From Longispora sp040681875 (GTDB lineage Bacteria; Actinomycetota; Actinomycetes; Mycobacteriales; Micromonosporaceae): a stretch of DNA of 64,000 nt. Under the pieces are notes generated by a model that searched no databases, was not told where the DNA came from, and worked only from the letters and a program-made list of their open reading frames with translations. A program made the position numbers and the translations under genes. The DNA lies in NCBI RefSeq assembly GCF_040681875.1, contig NZ_JBFAZP010000003.1, forward strand, positions 682,001 through 746,000, given 5' to 3'. Below, piece by piece: positions 52,461-61,700 of this stretch (the stretch's first letter is position 1; the number at the start of each line of letters is the position of its first letter).

Positions 52461-53987
52461 CTAGGCGGGGCGTAGGACCCGGCCTCGGCGTTCGGCGGTG
52501 AAGGTGCCGTCGTCGATGACCACGTGGCCGGCGAGCACCACGAACCGCATCCCGCCCGGGGTCACGTCCGGCTGGGCGTAACTGCCGCCGTGCCCGATCG
52601 CGTCCGGGTCGAACACCGCCAGGTCTGCCACCGCGCCGGGGCCGAGGAAGCCGCGCCCGACCAGCCCGAACTGGTCCGCCGTCGCCGACGTGCACTTGCG
52701 GACCGCCTCCGGCCAGTCGACGACGCCCAGGTCGCGGACGTAGGTGCCGAGGAAGCGCGGGAAACAGCCCCAGGTCCGGGGATGCTGGAGCCCGACGGGT
52801 ACGCCGTTGTCGGAGCCGATCGCCACCAGCGGGTCGGCCATCAGTGCGCGGACGTCCCGCTCGGCCATCAGGGTGACGACCATGCCGGTACCCGGGTCGG
52901 CCAGGACCAGGTCGCAGAGCGTCTCCCAGGCGTCGCCGGTCCCGGTGACGTCGGCCAGGGTGCGGCCGGTGTGCGGGCCGCCGGTGAGGAGCACGTCCCC
53001 GGGTTCGGTGAGGTCGAACAGGCCGCCGGCCGCGCGCAACGCCGCCCGGGTGGCCGGGTCCAGGAGCCGCGAGCGCAGCGCCCCGGTCCCGCCCTCGTGC
53101 GCGGCGGCGGGCAGGAGCGCGCCGAGGAAGGTCCCTCCCGCCCGGTACGGGTAGAGGTCGCCCCGCACGTCGACACCGGCGGCCCGGGCGGCGCGCAGCC
53201 GGTCGAGGAGCGCGCCGGCCGTGCCGTGGTTCGGTCGGCCCGCGATCTTGCAGTGCGACACCTGGAGCCGGACCCGGGCGTCCCGGGCGATCGTGACCGC
53301 CTCGTCGACGGCCGCGAGGAGTTCGTTGTCCTCGTTGCGCAGGTGGGTGGCGTACGGCAGGTTCCAGCGGTGCGCGACCCGGGCCAGGGCGGTCAGTTCG
53401 GCGGTGTCGGCGTAGCAGCCGGGCGGGTAGATGAGCCCGCTGGACAGGCCGATCGCGCCGGCCTCGAACGCCTCGGCGGCCAGGCGCGCCATGTGCCCGG
53501 CGGCGCCGGGGCGCAGGTTGCGGACCATGCCGTTGGCTGTGAGGCGCAGGGTGTTGTGGCCGACGAGGGCGGCGACGTGGTTGGTGGGGCCGGCGTCGGC
53601 GACGGCCACGAGGTACTCCGCGAACGTCCGGGCCCGCACCGGGACACCGGCGCTGATGTCGGCGAACAGTACCGACGCCTCCCGGGCTGCGTCGGCGGAC
53701 AGCGGCGCGAAGGAGTAGCCGCAGTTGCCGACGATCTCGGTGGTCACACCCTGGCGCAGTTTGAACGGCTGCGGGTCGGCCATCAGCGGCACCATGTCGG
53801 AGTGGGCGTGCGGGTCGAGGAAGCCGGGGGTGACGAGGAGTCCGGTGACGTCGACGGTGCGGCGGGCCGGGCCCAGGTCCGTGCCGACGGCGGTGACGGT
53901 GTCGCCGGTGACCGCGACGTCGGCGGTGACGGCGGGCGAGCCGAGTCCGTCGTGGACGGTGCCACCGCGCAACAACAGGTCGATCAT
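52461..53987 (-). CDS. D-aminoacylase/N-acyl-D-amino acid deacylase (amidohydrolase)
   Basis: A 508-residue amidohydrolase with the D-aminoacylase N-terminus (IDLLLRGGTVHDGLGS) and the metal-binding PHAHSD motif, a second His in LQVSHCKIAG, and the late Asp in IGSDNG. It removes acyl groups from N-acyl-D-amino acids or related amides. GGGAGAA precedes the ATG at 53987. It is next to a PucR regulator. Confidence 0.88.
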   Translation of the reverse strand: MIDLLLRGGTVHDGLGSPAVTADVAVTGDTVTAVGTDLGPARRTVDVTGLLVTPGFLDPHAHSDMVPLMADPQPFKLRQGVTTEIVGNCGYSFAPLSADAAREASVLFADISAGVPVRARTFAEYLVAVADAGPTNHVAALVGHNTLRLTANGMVRNLRPGAAGHMARLAAEAFEAGAIGLSSGLIYPPGCYADTAELTALARVAHRWNLPYATHLRNEDNELLAAVDEAVTIARDARVRLQVSHCKIAGRPNHGTAGALLDRLRAARAAGVDVRGDLYPYRAGGTFLGALLPAAAHEGGTGALRSRLLDPATRAALRAAGGLFDLTEPGDVLLTGGPHTGRTLADVTGTGDAWETLCDLVLADPGTGMVVTLMAERDVRALMADPLVAIGSDNGVPVGLQHPRTWGCFPRFLGTYVRDLGVVDWPEAVRKCTSATADQFGLVGRGFLGPGAVADLAVFDPDAIGHGGSYAQPDVTPGGMRFVVLAGHVVIDDGTFTAERRGRVLRPA

Positions 53988-54000
53988 CGGTTCTCCCACG

Positions 54001-54180
54001 GGATCTGGACGGTCATCGGCAGTCCCGGCGACGCAGGACCCGGGCGGTCACCGGCGTTCCACCGGTCACGGTCGAACCTCGGTCCCCGCCGCGACACCTG
54101 CCCCGGGCGGGTCCCGGCGTTCCACCGAGCATGCTCGGACCTCGGTCCCCGCCGCGACGCCGGACCCGGGCGGTCACCGG
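54001..54180. repeat. Direct repeat of about 63 bases, two copies plus partial
   Basis: GGCGTTCC appears at 54053 and 54116 and the CTCGGTCCCCGCCGCGAC block follows in each, giving a 63-base period, with a partial third copy before 54053. It lies between the D-aminoacylase start and the end of the PucR gene and overlaps the last codons of the latter. No gene otherwise. Confidence 0.7.
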
Positions 54181-55748
54181 TTCTCCCGGTGCAGGCGGAT
54201 CTGGAGGGCCACGGCGAGGCGCGCCTCCGGGTCGGTCAGGTCGAGCCGCGCGACCTCGGCGAGCCGGCGCAGCCGGTACCGGAACGTGTTCGGGTGCACG
54301 TGCACGGCGTCGGCGGCGACCCGGGTGTCCCCGAACGCGTCGAGGTACGCCGCCAGGGTGCGGGCCAGGTCCGCGTCGTGGGCGGCGTCGTAGGCGAGGA
54401 GGCGCTGGTAGGGGCCGTCCGGGGGCGGGTCGGCGGCGGTCAGGTCGGCGAGGTGCAGCAGTTGGGACGCGAAGTGGGTGTCGGCGCGGCCCGCCACGGT
54501 GCCGGTCGCGCCCCGGGAGCGCAGGACGCGCAGGACGCGGTCGGCGTCGGCCCGGGACCGGGCGATGTCGGGCAAGCCGGTGACCGCCCGGCCGACGCCG
54601 ACGATGGCCGTGCTCAGCGGGCCGGTCCGTTCGAGGAGGTTGGCGGCGACCCGCACGGCCCGGGACTCGTCGGCCCCGTCGGGCAGGGGCAGGACCGCGT
54701 ACGCGGTGCGGCCGATCCCGGCGGCGGCGGTGCGCGGGTGCACGGCGGCCAGGTGCAGGCCCAGGGCGTCGGAGAGGCGTTGGCGCTGGAGTTCGACGGC
54801 GAGCGGGTCTCCCCCGTCGACGTCGGCCATCTCGGCGGCGAGGACGCAGAGCGGGCCGGTGGCGATGCCGAGCCGGCCGGCCGCGTCGGCGGCGTCGGCC
54901 CCGCCGGCCAGGACGGTGCTCAGCAGGTCGGTGCGGACCCGGCGCCGGGCGTCGGCCCCGGCCCGGCGGCGCAGCAGGTGCAGGGCGACCACGCCGGCCG
55001 CGTCCCGCAGCGCCCGCTCGGCGGACTCGGACAGCGGATCGCGCGCCGTGATCCACACGGAGCCGAGGAGCTCGTCGCCGGCCCGGACCGCGATCGCGAC
55101 CCGGGGCAGGATGTCGGCGCCGAGGTCGACGCGCACGGGGCCGCGGGCGGCGTAGAGGCGGTGGAAGTAGCCGCCCTCGTCGAGGAGCCGACGGTAGCGT
55201 TCGGGCACCTGGCGGCCGAGGACGGTCTCCACCCGGGGCGGGTCGGCCTCCTCCTGGCGGGCGGAGTAGGCCAGGACCCGGGAGGAGCGGTCCTCGATCG
55301 TCACCGGCGCGTCCAGCAGCGCCCCGATCGCGTTGGCGACGGCGAACAGGTCCCCGTCGGCGTCGTCGGCGGGGCCGGCAGCGTCCTCGTCGAGCAGGGC
55401 GCGCAGCAGGGCGGCGACCTGTGCCCAGGCGGCGCCGGCGGTCAGGCTGAGCAGGGTGACCCCGGACTCGCGGGCGGCGGCGCGGACCCCGTCGGTGACC
55501 TCGACGGGGCCCTTCACGACGAGGGCGGCGGCGCGGGCCCGGCCGAGCTGGCCGAGCAGCGCCGTCACGGCCACCGGGCCGCGCACCCCGACCCCGAGGA
55601 GCAGGCCGCCGGCGGTGGTGACCGGTTCGTCGTACGCGTCGTGGATCACCACGCCGGTGACCTCGGCGTCCAGGTCGCCGGCCGGGGCGGCGACGTCCAG
55701 CACGGTCGATCCCAGGTCGATCAGGATCCGGCGCAGACTACAGCTCAT
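54174..55748 (-). CDS. PucR family transcriptional regulator
   Basis: A 524-residue regulator. It has an N-terminal PucR domain (about residues 20-120), a GAF-like middle region and a C-terminal helix-turn-helix of the PucR type (VHPNTFRYRLRRLAEV). PucR proteins sense purine or amino acid catabolites. Its position between the racemase and the D-aminoacylase suggests that it regulates this catabolic group. Confidence 0.9.
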   Translation of the reverse strand: MSCSLRRILIDLGSTVLDVAAPAGDLDAEVTGVVIHDAYDEPVTTAGGLLLGVGVRGPVAVTALLGQLGRARAAALVVKGPVEVTDGVRAAARESGVTLLSLTAGAAWAQVAALLRALLDEDAAGPADDADGDLFAVANAIGALLDAPVTIEDRSSRVLAYSARQEEADPPRVETVLGRQVPERYRRLLDEGGYFHRLYAARGPVRVDLGADILPRVAIAVRAGDELLGSVWITARDPLSESAERALRDAAGVVALHLLRRRAGADARRRVRTDLLSTVLAGGADAADAAGRLGIATGPLCVLAAEMADVDGGDPLAVELQRQRLSDALGLHLAAVHPRTAAAGIGRTAYAVLPLPDGADESRAVRVAANLLERTGPLSTAIVGVGRAVTGLPDIARSRADADRVLRVLRSRGATGTVAGRADTHFASQLLHLADLTAADPPPDGPYQRLLAYDAAHDADLARTLAAYLDAFGDTRVAADAVHVHPNTFRYRLRRLAEVARLDLTDPEARLAVALQIRLHRENR

Positions 55749-55799
55749 CTCCGCACCTTACGCGCGCTCCGTTGGTGCTCAGACACCAAAACCGGCCGT

Positions 55800-56915
55800 T
55801 CAGTTCGTGCCCCAGGACAACCATTCGGTCCCGGTGGTGACGTCGTCGAGGGCCTCCTGGTCGGGTACGACGCCGAGGCCGGGGCCGGTGGGCACCCGCA
55901 CGTGGCCGGCGTCGAGGGTGAACGGCGCGGTGATGTCCCGCGCGTAGTACCGGTCGGAGGCGGAGGTGTCCCCCGGCAGCACGAAGCCGGGCAGGGCGGC
56001 CAGGGCGATGTTCGCGGCGCGCCCGAGGCCGGTCTCCAGCATCCCGCCGCACCAGACGGGTACCCCGTGGGCGGCGCACACGTCGTGCACGCGCCGCGCC
56101 TCCAGGTACCCGCCGACTCTTCCGGGTTTGATGTTGACCACCGAGCAGGCGCCGAGCGCGATGGCGTCGGCGGCGGCCCGCGCGGACGTGATCGACTCGT
56201 CCAGACACACGGGGGTACTGATCAGCCGGGCCAGCGCCGCGTGCCCGCGCAGGTCGTCCTCGGGCAGCGGCTGCTCGATCAGCAGCAGCCCGAACGGGTC
56301 GAGCCGGGCCAGGTGCCGGGCGTCGGCGAGCGTGTAGGCGGTGTTCGCGTCGACCTGCAACGCGAGGTCGTCGCCGAACCGTTCGCGCACGGCCCGGACG
56401 GGTTCGACGTCCCAGCCTGGCTGGATCTTGAGTTTGATCCGGAGGTACCCGGCCTCCACGTAGCCGGTGACCGCGTCGAGCAGGGCGGGGATCGAGTCCA
56501 TGATGCCGACGGAGACGCCCGCCGGCACGCTCGGCCGGACCGCGCCCAGGAACCGGCCGAAGGACAGCCCCGCCGCCCGCAGCTGCGCGTCGAGGACGGC
56601 CATCTCCACGGCGGCCTTGGCCATCGGGTGCCCCTTGACCGGGGCGAACGCCGGCCCGACCGCGTGCGCGTCGAGCGCGGGGGCGGCGTGCAGGGCGGGG
56701 AGGAGGAAGCGGCGGATCACCTCGGCGGCGCCCGAGACGTGCTCGGAGGAGTACAGCGGCTCGCTCATGGCCACGCACTCGCCCCAGCCCTCGGCGTCCG
56801 GGGTGACGACCCGGACCAGGAGGGCCTCGCGGCTGGTGGACACCCCGAACGAGGTCCGGAACGGCGCGACCAGCGGCATCCGGATCCGGCGGAGTTCGAC
56901 GCCCTCGATCTTCAC
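55800..56915 (-). CDS. N-acylamino acid racemase/o-succinylbenzoate synthase-like enzyme
   Basis: A 371-residue enolase superfamily member. The K-x-K motif is RIKLKIQPG, metal ligands are VDANTAY, LLIEQPL and CLDES, and the opposite base Lys is VNIKPGRVGG. All catalytic residues of the NSAR/OSBS group are present. With a GNAT and an acylase nearby it fits racemisation of N-acylamino acids better than menaquinone synthesis. GTG start overlaps the GNAT stop. Confidence 0.88.
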   Translation of the reverse strand: MKIEGVELRRIRMPLVAPFRTSFGVSTSREALLVRVVTPDAEGWGECVAMSEPLYSSEHVSGAAEVIRRFLLPALHAAPALDAHAVGPAFAPVKGHPMAKAAVEMAVLDAQLRAAGLSFGRFLGAVRPSVPAGVSVGIMDSIPALLDAVTGYVEAGYLRIKLKIQPGWDVEPVRAVRERFGDDLALQVDANTAYTLADARHLARLDPFGLLLIEQPLPEDDLRGHAALARLISTPVCLDESITSARAAADAIALGACSVVNIKPGRVGGYLEARRVHDVCAAHGVPVWCGGMLETGLGRAANIALAALPGFVLPGDTSASDRYYARDITAPFTLDAGHVRVPTGPGLGVVPDQEALDDVTTGTEWLSWGTN

Positions 56916-57658
56916 GACTTCTCCAGGAGGTAGTGGCCCCGTCGGGTCAGGCCGGTGATCACGTAACCGCCGTCGAGCGCGCCGAGCAGCGCCGTGCGCA
57001 GGGCGCCCCGCCAGCGGTGGGCGGCCCTCGGGTCGGTGGCCCGCAGAGCGAGGACATCGGCGGGTACGGCCACCGTGAGCCGGGGCGCGTCCCCCGGGAT
57101 CAGGGTGCCCTCCTCGTCGAGCAGCGCCTCCGCCCCCTCCTCGGACACCTCGGCCGGGGTGCCGGCGGCGGCGAGCACGACGCGCGGGACGGTGAGGTCC
57201 CAGGCCACGTACAGCCGGTCGGAGGCGTCGCCCGCGTTCACCCCGTCGGTCATCGGCCCGTAGAACTCCGGCAGGTACCGCACCGGGAGCGCGCCGAGCT
57301 TGCGCAGGTTGAACGACGCGTTCGAGCGGATCAGCGGGTCGAAGGTCCAGTACACCCGGCTGATGCCCCGGGCCAGGGCCCAGGACCGCTGGTGCTGCTT
57401 GAGCGCGTACCCGACGGAGGCTCCGCGCCGGGCGGCGGCGACCCCGGCGATGTGCGCGTGCAGGTGGCCGCCCGCGCCGAGGAAGCCCATGGCCGCCCCG
57501 ACGAGTTCGGTGCCCTCGTAGGCGCCGGCGACGTAACCGCCGGAGTAGCCGACGGCCCGCAGCAGCGCCGGATCCACGACGGGGGCCCGCCAGATGTCGC
57601 CGAGCAGCCGGCTCGCCGCGCGCTGGGCGGCCGGGTCGGCGAGTTCCTCGACCCGCAT
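56912..57658 (-). CDS. GNAT family acyltransferase
   Basis: A 248-residue protein with a GNAT core (HIAGVAAARRGASVGYALKQHQR). Two tight overlaps (GTGA with the racemase and ATGA with the serine hydrolase) place it in one transcript with them. A succinyl- or acetyltransferase acting on amino acids would complete an N-acylamino acid racemisation pathway. Substrate is inferred only. Confidence 0.82.
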   Translation of the reverse strand: MRVEELADPAAQRAASRLLGDIWRAPVVDPALLRAVGYSGGYVAGAYEGTELVGAAMGFLGAGGHLHAHIAGVAAARRGASVGYALKQHQRSWALARGISRVYWTFDPLIRSNASFNLRKLGALPVRYLPEFYGPMTDGVNAGDASDRLYVAWDLTVPRVVLAAAGTPAEVSEEGAEALLDEEGTLIPGDAPRLTVAVPADVLALRATDPRAAHRWRGALRTALLGALDGGYVITGLTRRGHYLLEKS

Positions 57659-58953
57659 CAGCGGACCTTCGGGGTGGCCCGCATGCCCGCGTGCACGGCC
57701 GGGGTGCCGTCGGGCAGCGGGTAGAACGTGATGGCGAACCAGAGCGGGTCGCCCGGGTACCGGCCGAGGAACGCCCCGTCGCCGACCGGCACGATCTCCT
57801 CGACCCGCACGCTCGGGGACAGCTCCGCCAGCGCGCCGGTGGTCTCCGACAGCAGGCTCAGGGTGCCGTCGGCGAGCGTGAAGGTGAGGCGGGCGCCGGC
57901 CCGTTCGTACACCCCGACGTGGGTTTCCAGGTCCACTGTGGGGGGTGCCGTGGGCGGCTCGGGGCGCGGGCGGACCCGCAGGTCGCACACGTCCGCGAAC
58001 AGGGCGGTGAACACGGCCTGCTGGAAGGCCGCCGACTGGCCGCCGTTGGTCACCAGGCAGGCGACGACCCCGGCGTCCGGGACCGCGTACAGCCGGGCGT
58101 ACTGGCCGATCGTGGCGCCGCTGTGGCCGATGACCTCCCGCCCGTCCCAGGTGTCCAGCATCCAGCCCAGGCCCCAGGACCCGGTGTTGCCGTGCTCGGG
58201 GATCTCCGCCTGCGGCACCCGCATCGCGGCCGGCCCCTTCTCCAGCTGCCACCGGCCGAACGCCACCACGTCGGCGGCCCGCGCGCAGATCAGCCCGGCG
58301 GGGCCGGCCGAGCGCGGCGGGGCCCACACGGGCGCCGGCCGGCCGTCCAGGTGCCCGACGGCGGCCCGGAACAGCAGCGCCTCCTCCGGCAGGGTGACGG
58401 TGTGGGTGAGACGGAGCGGCTCGATCAGTCGCTCGCGGAGGGCCGCGTCCCAGGTCCGCCCGGTCAGGTGCTCGACCAGCCGGCCCAGGACGACGTACCC
58501 GGAGTTGCAGTAGGACAGGGTCGCGCCCGGCGGGTGGATCTGGGTCACGTCGGCGCAGGTGGCGACGTACCGCTCGACGCACCCGTCGCCGCGCCCGGTG
58601 TCCACGAAGTGGTCCCCGTCGATCCCGGACGTGTGGGTCAGCAGCTGGCGGACCGTGATGGCGGCCGTCGCGTCGGGGTCGGCGACCCGGAACTCCGGCA
58701 GCACCTCCCGCACCGGCTGGTCGAGGCGCACCCGGCCCTCCTCGACCAGCTGCAGCACGAGGGTGGCCGTCCACACCTTGGTGATCGAGCCGATCTGGAA
58801 GAGGGAGTCGGTGGTGGTCGGCACGCCGGTGGCGGTGTTCAGCACCCCGGTGGCGTACTCGTGCGTCCTCGTCCCGTCGTGGAACGCGAGGACCGCGCCG
58901 GGGACCTGGTGCTGGCGGGCCAGGTCGTCGAGCAGGAGCTGGGTGTCGTCCAT
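57658..58953 (-). CDS. Serine hydrolase (beta-lactamase fold)
   Basis: A 431-residue hydrolase. The nucleophile is in IGSITKV (SxxK), with SYCNSG as the Tyr motif and HSGATIG late. Family members are D-aminopeptidases, esterases or carboxypeptidases. First gene of the racemase operon. The frame continues upstream but there it is antisense to the diguanylate cyclase gene. Confidence 0.87.
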   Translation of the reverse strand: MDDTQLLLDDLARQHQVPGAVLAFHDGTRTHEYATGVLNTATGVPTTTDSLFQIGSITKVWTATLVLQLVEEGRVRLDQPVREVLPEFRVADPDATAAITVRQLLTHTSGIDGDHFVDTGRGDGCVERYVATCADVTQIHPPGATLSYCNSGYVVLGRLVEHLTGRTWDAALRERLIEPLRLTHTVTLPEEALLFRAAVGHLDGRPAPVWAPPRSAGPAGLICARAADVVAFGRWQLEKGPAAMRVPQAEIPEHGNTGSWGLGWMLDTWDGREVIGHSGATIGQYARLYAVPDAGVVACLVTNGGQSAAFQQAVFTALFADVCDLRVRPRPEPPTAPPTVDLETHVGVYERAGARLTFTLADGTLSLLSETTGALAELSPSVRVEEIVPVGDGAFLGRYPGDPLWFAITFYPLPDGTPAVHAGMRATPKVR

Positions 58954-59151
58954 CGCCTGACCATAGAACTCGGCAGTGCCCCCGCGCGTGGTCCCGCCGC
59001 ACCAGGACGGGCGGGGCGACTGGTGGCGGCGGACAACGCCGTTCGTCGGATTTCCCCCGGTCGGGTGACCGGAGCTGTCCGAACCGCCGAGCGGCGGAGC
59101 TGTACCGCGAGCGACAATTGATGTCGGATAGTAATGAGGAGGTGACGTTAG

Positions 59152-60636
59152 GTGATGGAGAAGATCGAGAGCCCGCCGACGGTCACCGAGATCGGCAAGC
59201 TGATCCGCGACGGCCGGTCCACCGCCGCCGCCGAGCTGGCCGGACGGGGCGCCGCCCTGGCCACCGACCCGGTCGACCGGGTCCGGATGAGCGTGATCCA
59301 ACTCGCGGCCCTGATCAACCTCGGCCGGATCGACGAGTGCCCGCCGGTCCTGGACCGGGTGCACGCCGCGCTCGCCGGATGCGACGAACCCGCGCTCCGG
59401 GGCGAGTTCCACGCCCTCGCCGCCAACGTCGCCCTGCACCAGGGCTCCCTCGGCCGGTGCATGACCCACCTCGCCCAAGGCACCCGCGCCCTCGAACAGG
59501 CCCGCGTCCCCGACTTCCAGGCCTCCGTCGCCTGGCTCGACCTGGCCGTCACCTACTCCTGCGCCGGCTTCCCCCAGCTGGCCGTCGAAACCCAGCAACG
59601 CTGCCACGAGGTGGTCCTCGCCGCCGGCCTGGACCCGGTCGACTTCGCGCACCCCGAGATCCGGGTCCGGTACGCGGTGTCCCTCGACCACCAGGGCGAC
59701 ACCGACGGCTGCGCCCGGGTCCTGCGCGACCTGGTGCGCACCCTGGGTCCCGACACCGTGTCGGCATTCGAAACCCGCTACCTGGGGTACGCGGCCGCCC
59801 GGCTCGCGGCCCTCGGCGACCCGCCCGCCACCGACCCGCGCGCGCTCCTGCTCGTGGACCTGGAACCGTACGAGGAGTGCGTCGAGCTGCGCCGACTCGG
59901 CGAGGCGTGCCTGGCCATCGGGCGGGGCGAACCCGACACGGCGCTCCGGCTGCTGGAGGACGCCACCGACGCCTACTGCATGCTCGGCGGGGCCGAGGTG
60001 CCCCGGCTGCGGTCCCTCGCCCACACGGCGCGCGGGGACCACGCCGCCGCCCTGGCCGCCGAGCGGGTCGTGGCCTGCAAGCTCGCCCGGAGCACCGGCC
60101 GGATGGTCAACATGTTCCTGGAGGGCATCACGGCCCGGCTCGACCACGACGAGCTGCGCGGCAGTGTCACCCGGTACGCCGACGAGGCGCACACCGACGC
60201 ACTCACCGGCCTGCCGAACCGCCGGCACCTGGAGCGGTACGTGGCCGACCTGACCGGGCACGGCACCTACGGCACGATCGGGGTCGCCGACCTCGACGGG
60301 TTCAAGGCCGTCAACACGGTGCACGGGCACCTCGCCGGCGACGTGGTCCTCCAACAGGTCGCCGCCATCCTCACCCGGACGCTGCGGGGTGGGGACTTCC
60401 TCGCCCGGTACGGGGGCGACGAGTTCGTGCTCGTCCTGCCCGACACCCGGCTCGGCGAGGCCGACGAGGTGTGCGACCGGCTGGCCAGGGCGGTCGCGGC
60501 GCACGACTGGGCGGGGGTGGTCCCGGGCACGCCGGTGACGGTGACGATCGGACTGGCCGAACTCGACAGTCGCACGGATCTGACCCGGGCCTTCGAGGTC
60601 GCGGATCTCGCGATGCTGCACGCCAAGTCCGGATGA
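59152..60636 (+). CDS. Diguanylate cyclase with N-terminal helical repeats
   Basis: A 494-residue protein. Residues about 1-330 form TPR-like helical repeats without membrane segments, and residues about 340-494 form a GGDEF domain (DALTGLPNRR, RYGGDEFVLVLP with the active-site GGDEF intact). It would make c-di-GMP; no PilZ or EAL partner is adjacent. The GTG at 59152 is taken behind AGGAGG; an ATG at 59155 is next to it. Confidence 0.92.
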   Translation: MMEKIESPPTVTEIGKLIRDGRSTAAAELAGRGAALATDPVDRVRMSVIQLAALINLGRIDECPPVLDRVHAALAGCDEPALRGEFHALAANVALHQGSLGRCMTHLAQGTRALEQARVPDFQASVAWLDLAVTYSCAGFPQLAVETQQRCHEVVLAAGLDPVDFAHPEIRVRYAVSLDHQGDTDGCARVLRDLVRTLGPDTVSAFETRYLGYAAARLAALGDPPATDPRALLLVDLEPYEECVELRRLGEACLAIGRGEPDTALRLLEDATDAYCMLGGAEVPRLRSLAHTARGDHAAALAAERVVACKLARSTGRMVNMFLEGITARLDHDELRGSVTRYADEAHTDALTGLPNRRHLERYVADLTGHGTYGTIGVADLDGFKAVNTVHGHLAGDVVLQQVAAILTRTLRGGDFLARYGGDEFVLVLPDTRLGEADEVCDRLARAVAAHDWAGVVPGTPVTVTIGLAELDSRTDLTRAFEVADLAMLHAKSG

Positions 60637-60660
60637 TGGTGCGCGGGTGCGGAGGGCGCG

Positions 60661-60709
60661 GCGTCGGGCGTCGGGCGTCGGGCGTCGGGCGTCGGGCGTC
60701 GGGCGTCGG
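60661..60709. repeat. Seven tandem GCGTCGG heptamers
   Basis: Seven exact head-to-tail copies of GCGTCGG fill 60661-60709, starting 24 bases after the diguanylate cyclase stop. This resembles a slippage-prone microsatellite. Confidence 0.95.
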
Positions 60710-60820
60710 GTCCAGGGTGCCTCTAGGCCGGGCGGAAGCAGGGCCATGGGGCGCGCCGTCCTCGGCTAGTGTCGGGGGACCTCGCCCGGGGAACGGCGGC
60801 CCGAGCACCCGGGAAGGACC

Positions 60821-61690
60821 ATGGACGTCATCGAGTACGCGGTCGGCACGCCCTTCGAGGGCGTCCTCGTCGAGCCGGTCGGCGGCAGCCCGGTGGGCGT
60901 CCTGGTGCTGGCCGGTTCGAGTGGCCGCGTCGACGCCGACCGGTGCCGCGTCCTCGCCCGCGCGGGGCTGACCGCCCTGTCGATCCGCTGGTTCGGCGGC
61001 GCGGGCCAACCCCCGGGGATCTGCGAGCTTCCCCTGGAGACCTTCGTGTCCGCCGTCGACCTGCTGCGGGCCACGGGTGCCGAGCGGGTCGGCGCGCTCG
61101 GCGTGTCCAAGGGCGCCGAGGCCGTGCTGCTGCTGGCCGTCCGGGATCCGCGCGTCGAGGCGGTGGTCGCCCTGTCCCCCACCTCCGTGGCCTGGGCGAA
61201 CGTCGGGCCCGGAACCGACGGGGTCACGTACCCGTATCGGTCGTCCTGGACCTGGCGGGGTGAGCCCGTGCCCTTCGTCCCCTACGACGAGGACTGGGTC
61301 TCGGCCGGCGCGCCGGTCGCCTACCGGGCGCACTACGAGGCGAGCCTCCGGGCCTTTCCGGAGGCGGCGCGCGGGGCCGCGATCCCGATCGAGGAGTCGG
61401 CCGCCGAGGTCGTGCTGGTCGCCGGTAGGGACGATCGGATGTGGCCGTCGGTCGCCTTCGCACGGGAACTGGCCGCGCGGCGCGCGTCGACGGGGCGGCC
61501 GGCCAGGGTGGTCCTCTCCCCCGACGCCGGGCACCGCGTCCGCCTACCGGGCGAAGCACCAGCGGGACCGCCCGGCCGGTTCGTCTACGGCGGCACCCCA
61601 GAGGCCGACGCCGCCCTGGGGGCCGAGGCGTGGCCGGTCATCCTCGCCGCACTCGGCGGGCTGCCCCTGAGTGGCACCCAAACTAATTAG
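60821..61690 (+). CDS. BAAT C-terminal family acyl-CoA thioesterase-like hydrolase
   Basis: A 289-residue alpha/beta hydrolase of the dienelactone/BAAT C-terminal group. The nucleophile is in LGVSKGAEAV, the Asp in VAGRDDRMWPS and the His in DAGHRVRLPG. Function unknown. Its last codons overlap the MarR operator. Confidence 0.85.
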   Translation: MDVIEYAVGTPFEGVLVEPVGGSPVGVLVLAGSSGRVDADRCRVLARAGLTALSIRWFGGAGQPPGICELPLETFVSAVDLLRATGAERVGALGVSKGAEAVLLLAVRDPRVEAVVALSPTSVAWANVGPGTDGVTYPYRSSWTWRGEPVPFVPYDEDWVSAGAPVAYRAHYEASLRAFPEAARGAAIPIEESAAEVVLVAGRDDRMWPSVAFARELAARRASTGRPARVVLSPDAGHRVRLPGEAPAGPPGRFVYGGTPEADAALGAEAWPVILAALGGLPLSGTQTN

Positions 61691-61691
61691 C
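61684..61691. promoter_or_regulatory. TAATTAGC half-site upstream of marR
   Basis: TAATTAGC, part of the palindrome CTAATTAG, lies 9 bases before the MarR start and recurs as the arm of an inverted repeat at 62291-62308. Confidence 0.5.
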
Positions 61692-61700
61692 TGCCATACT

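Noticed and set aside
52524..56933. A 1469-codon plus-strand open frame
   Set aside because: It is antisense to the D-aminoacylase, PucR and racemase genes and has low-complexity Gly/Arg/Val-rich composition; an artefact of high GC.
58954..60747. Upstream extension of the serine hydrolase frame
   Set aside because: It is antisense to the diguanylate cyclase gene and shows no family similarity; the ATG at 58953 gives the normal N-terminus.
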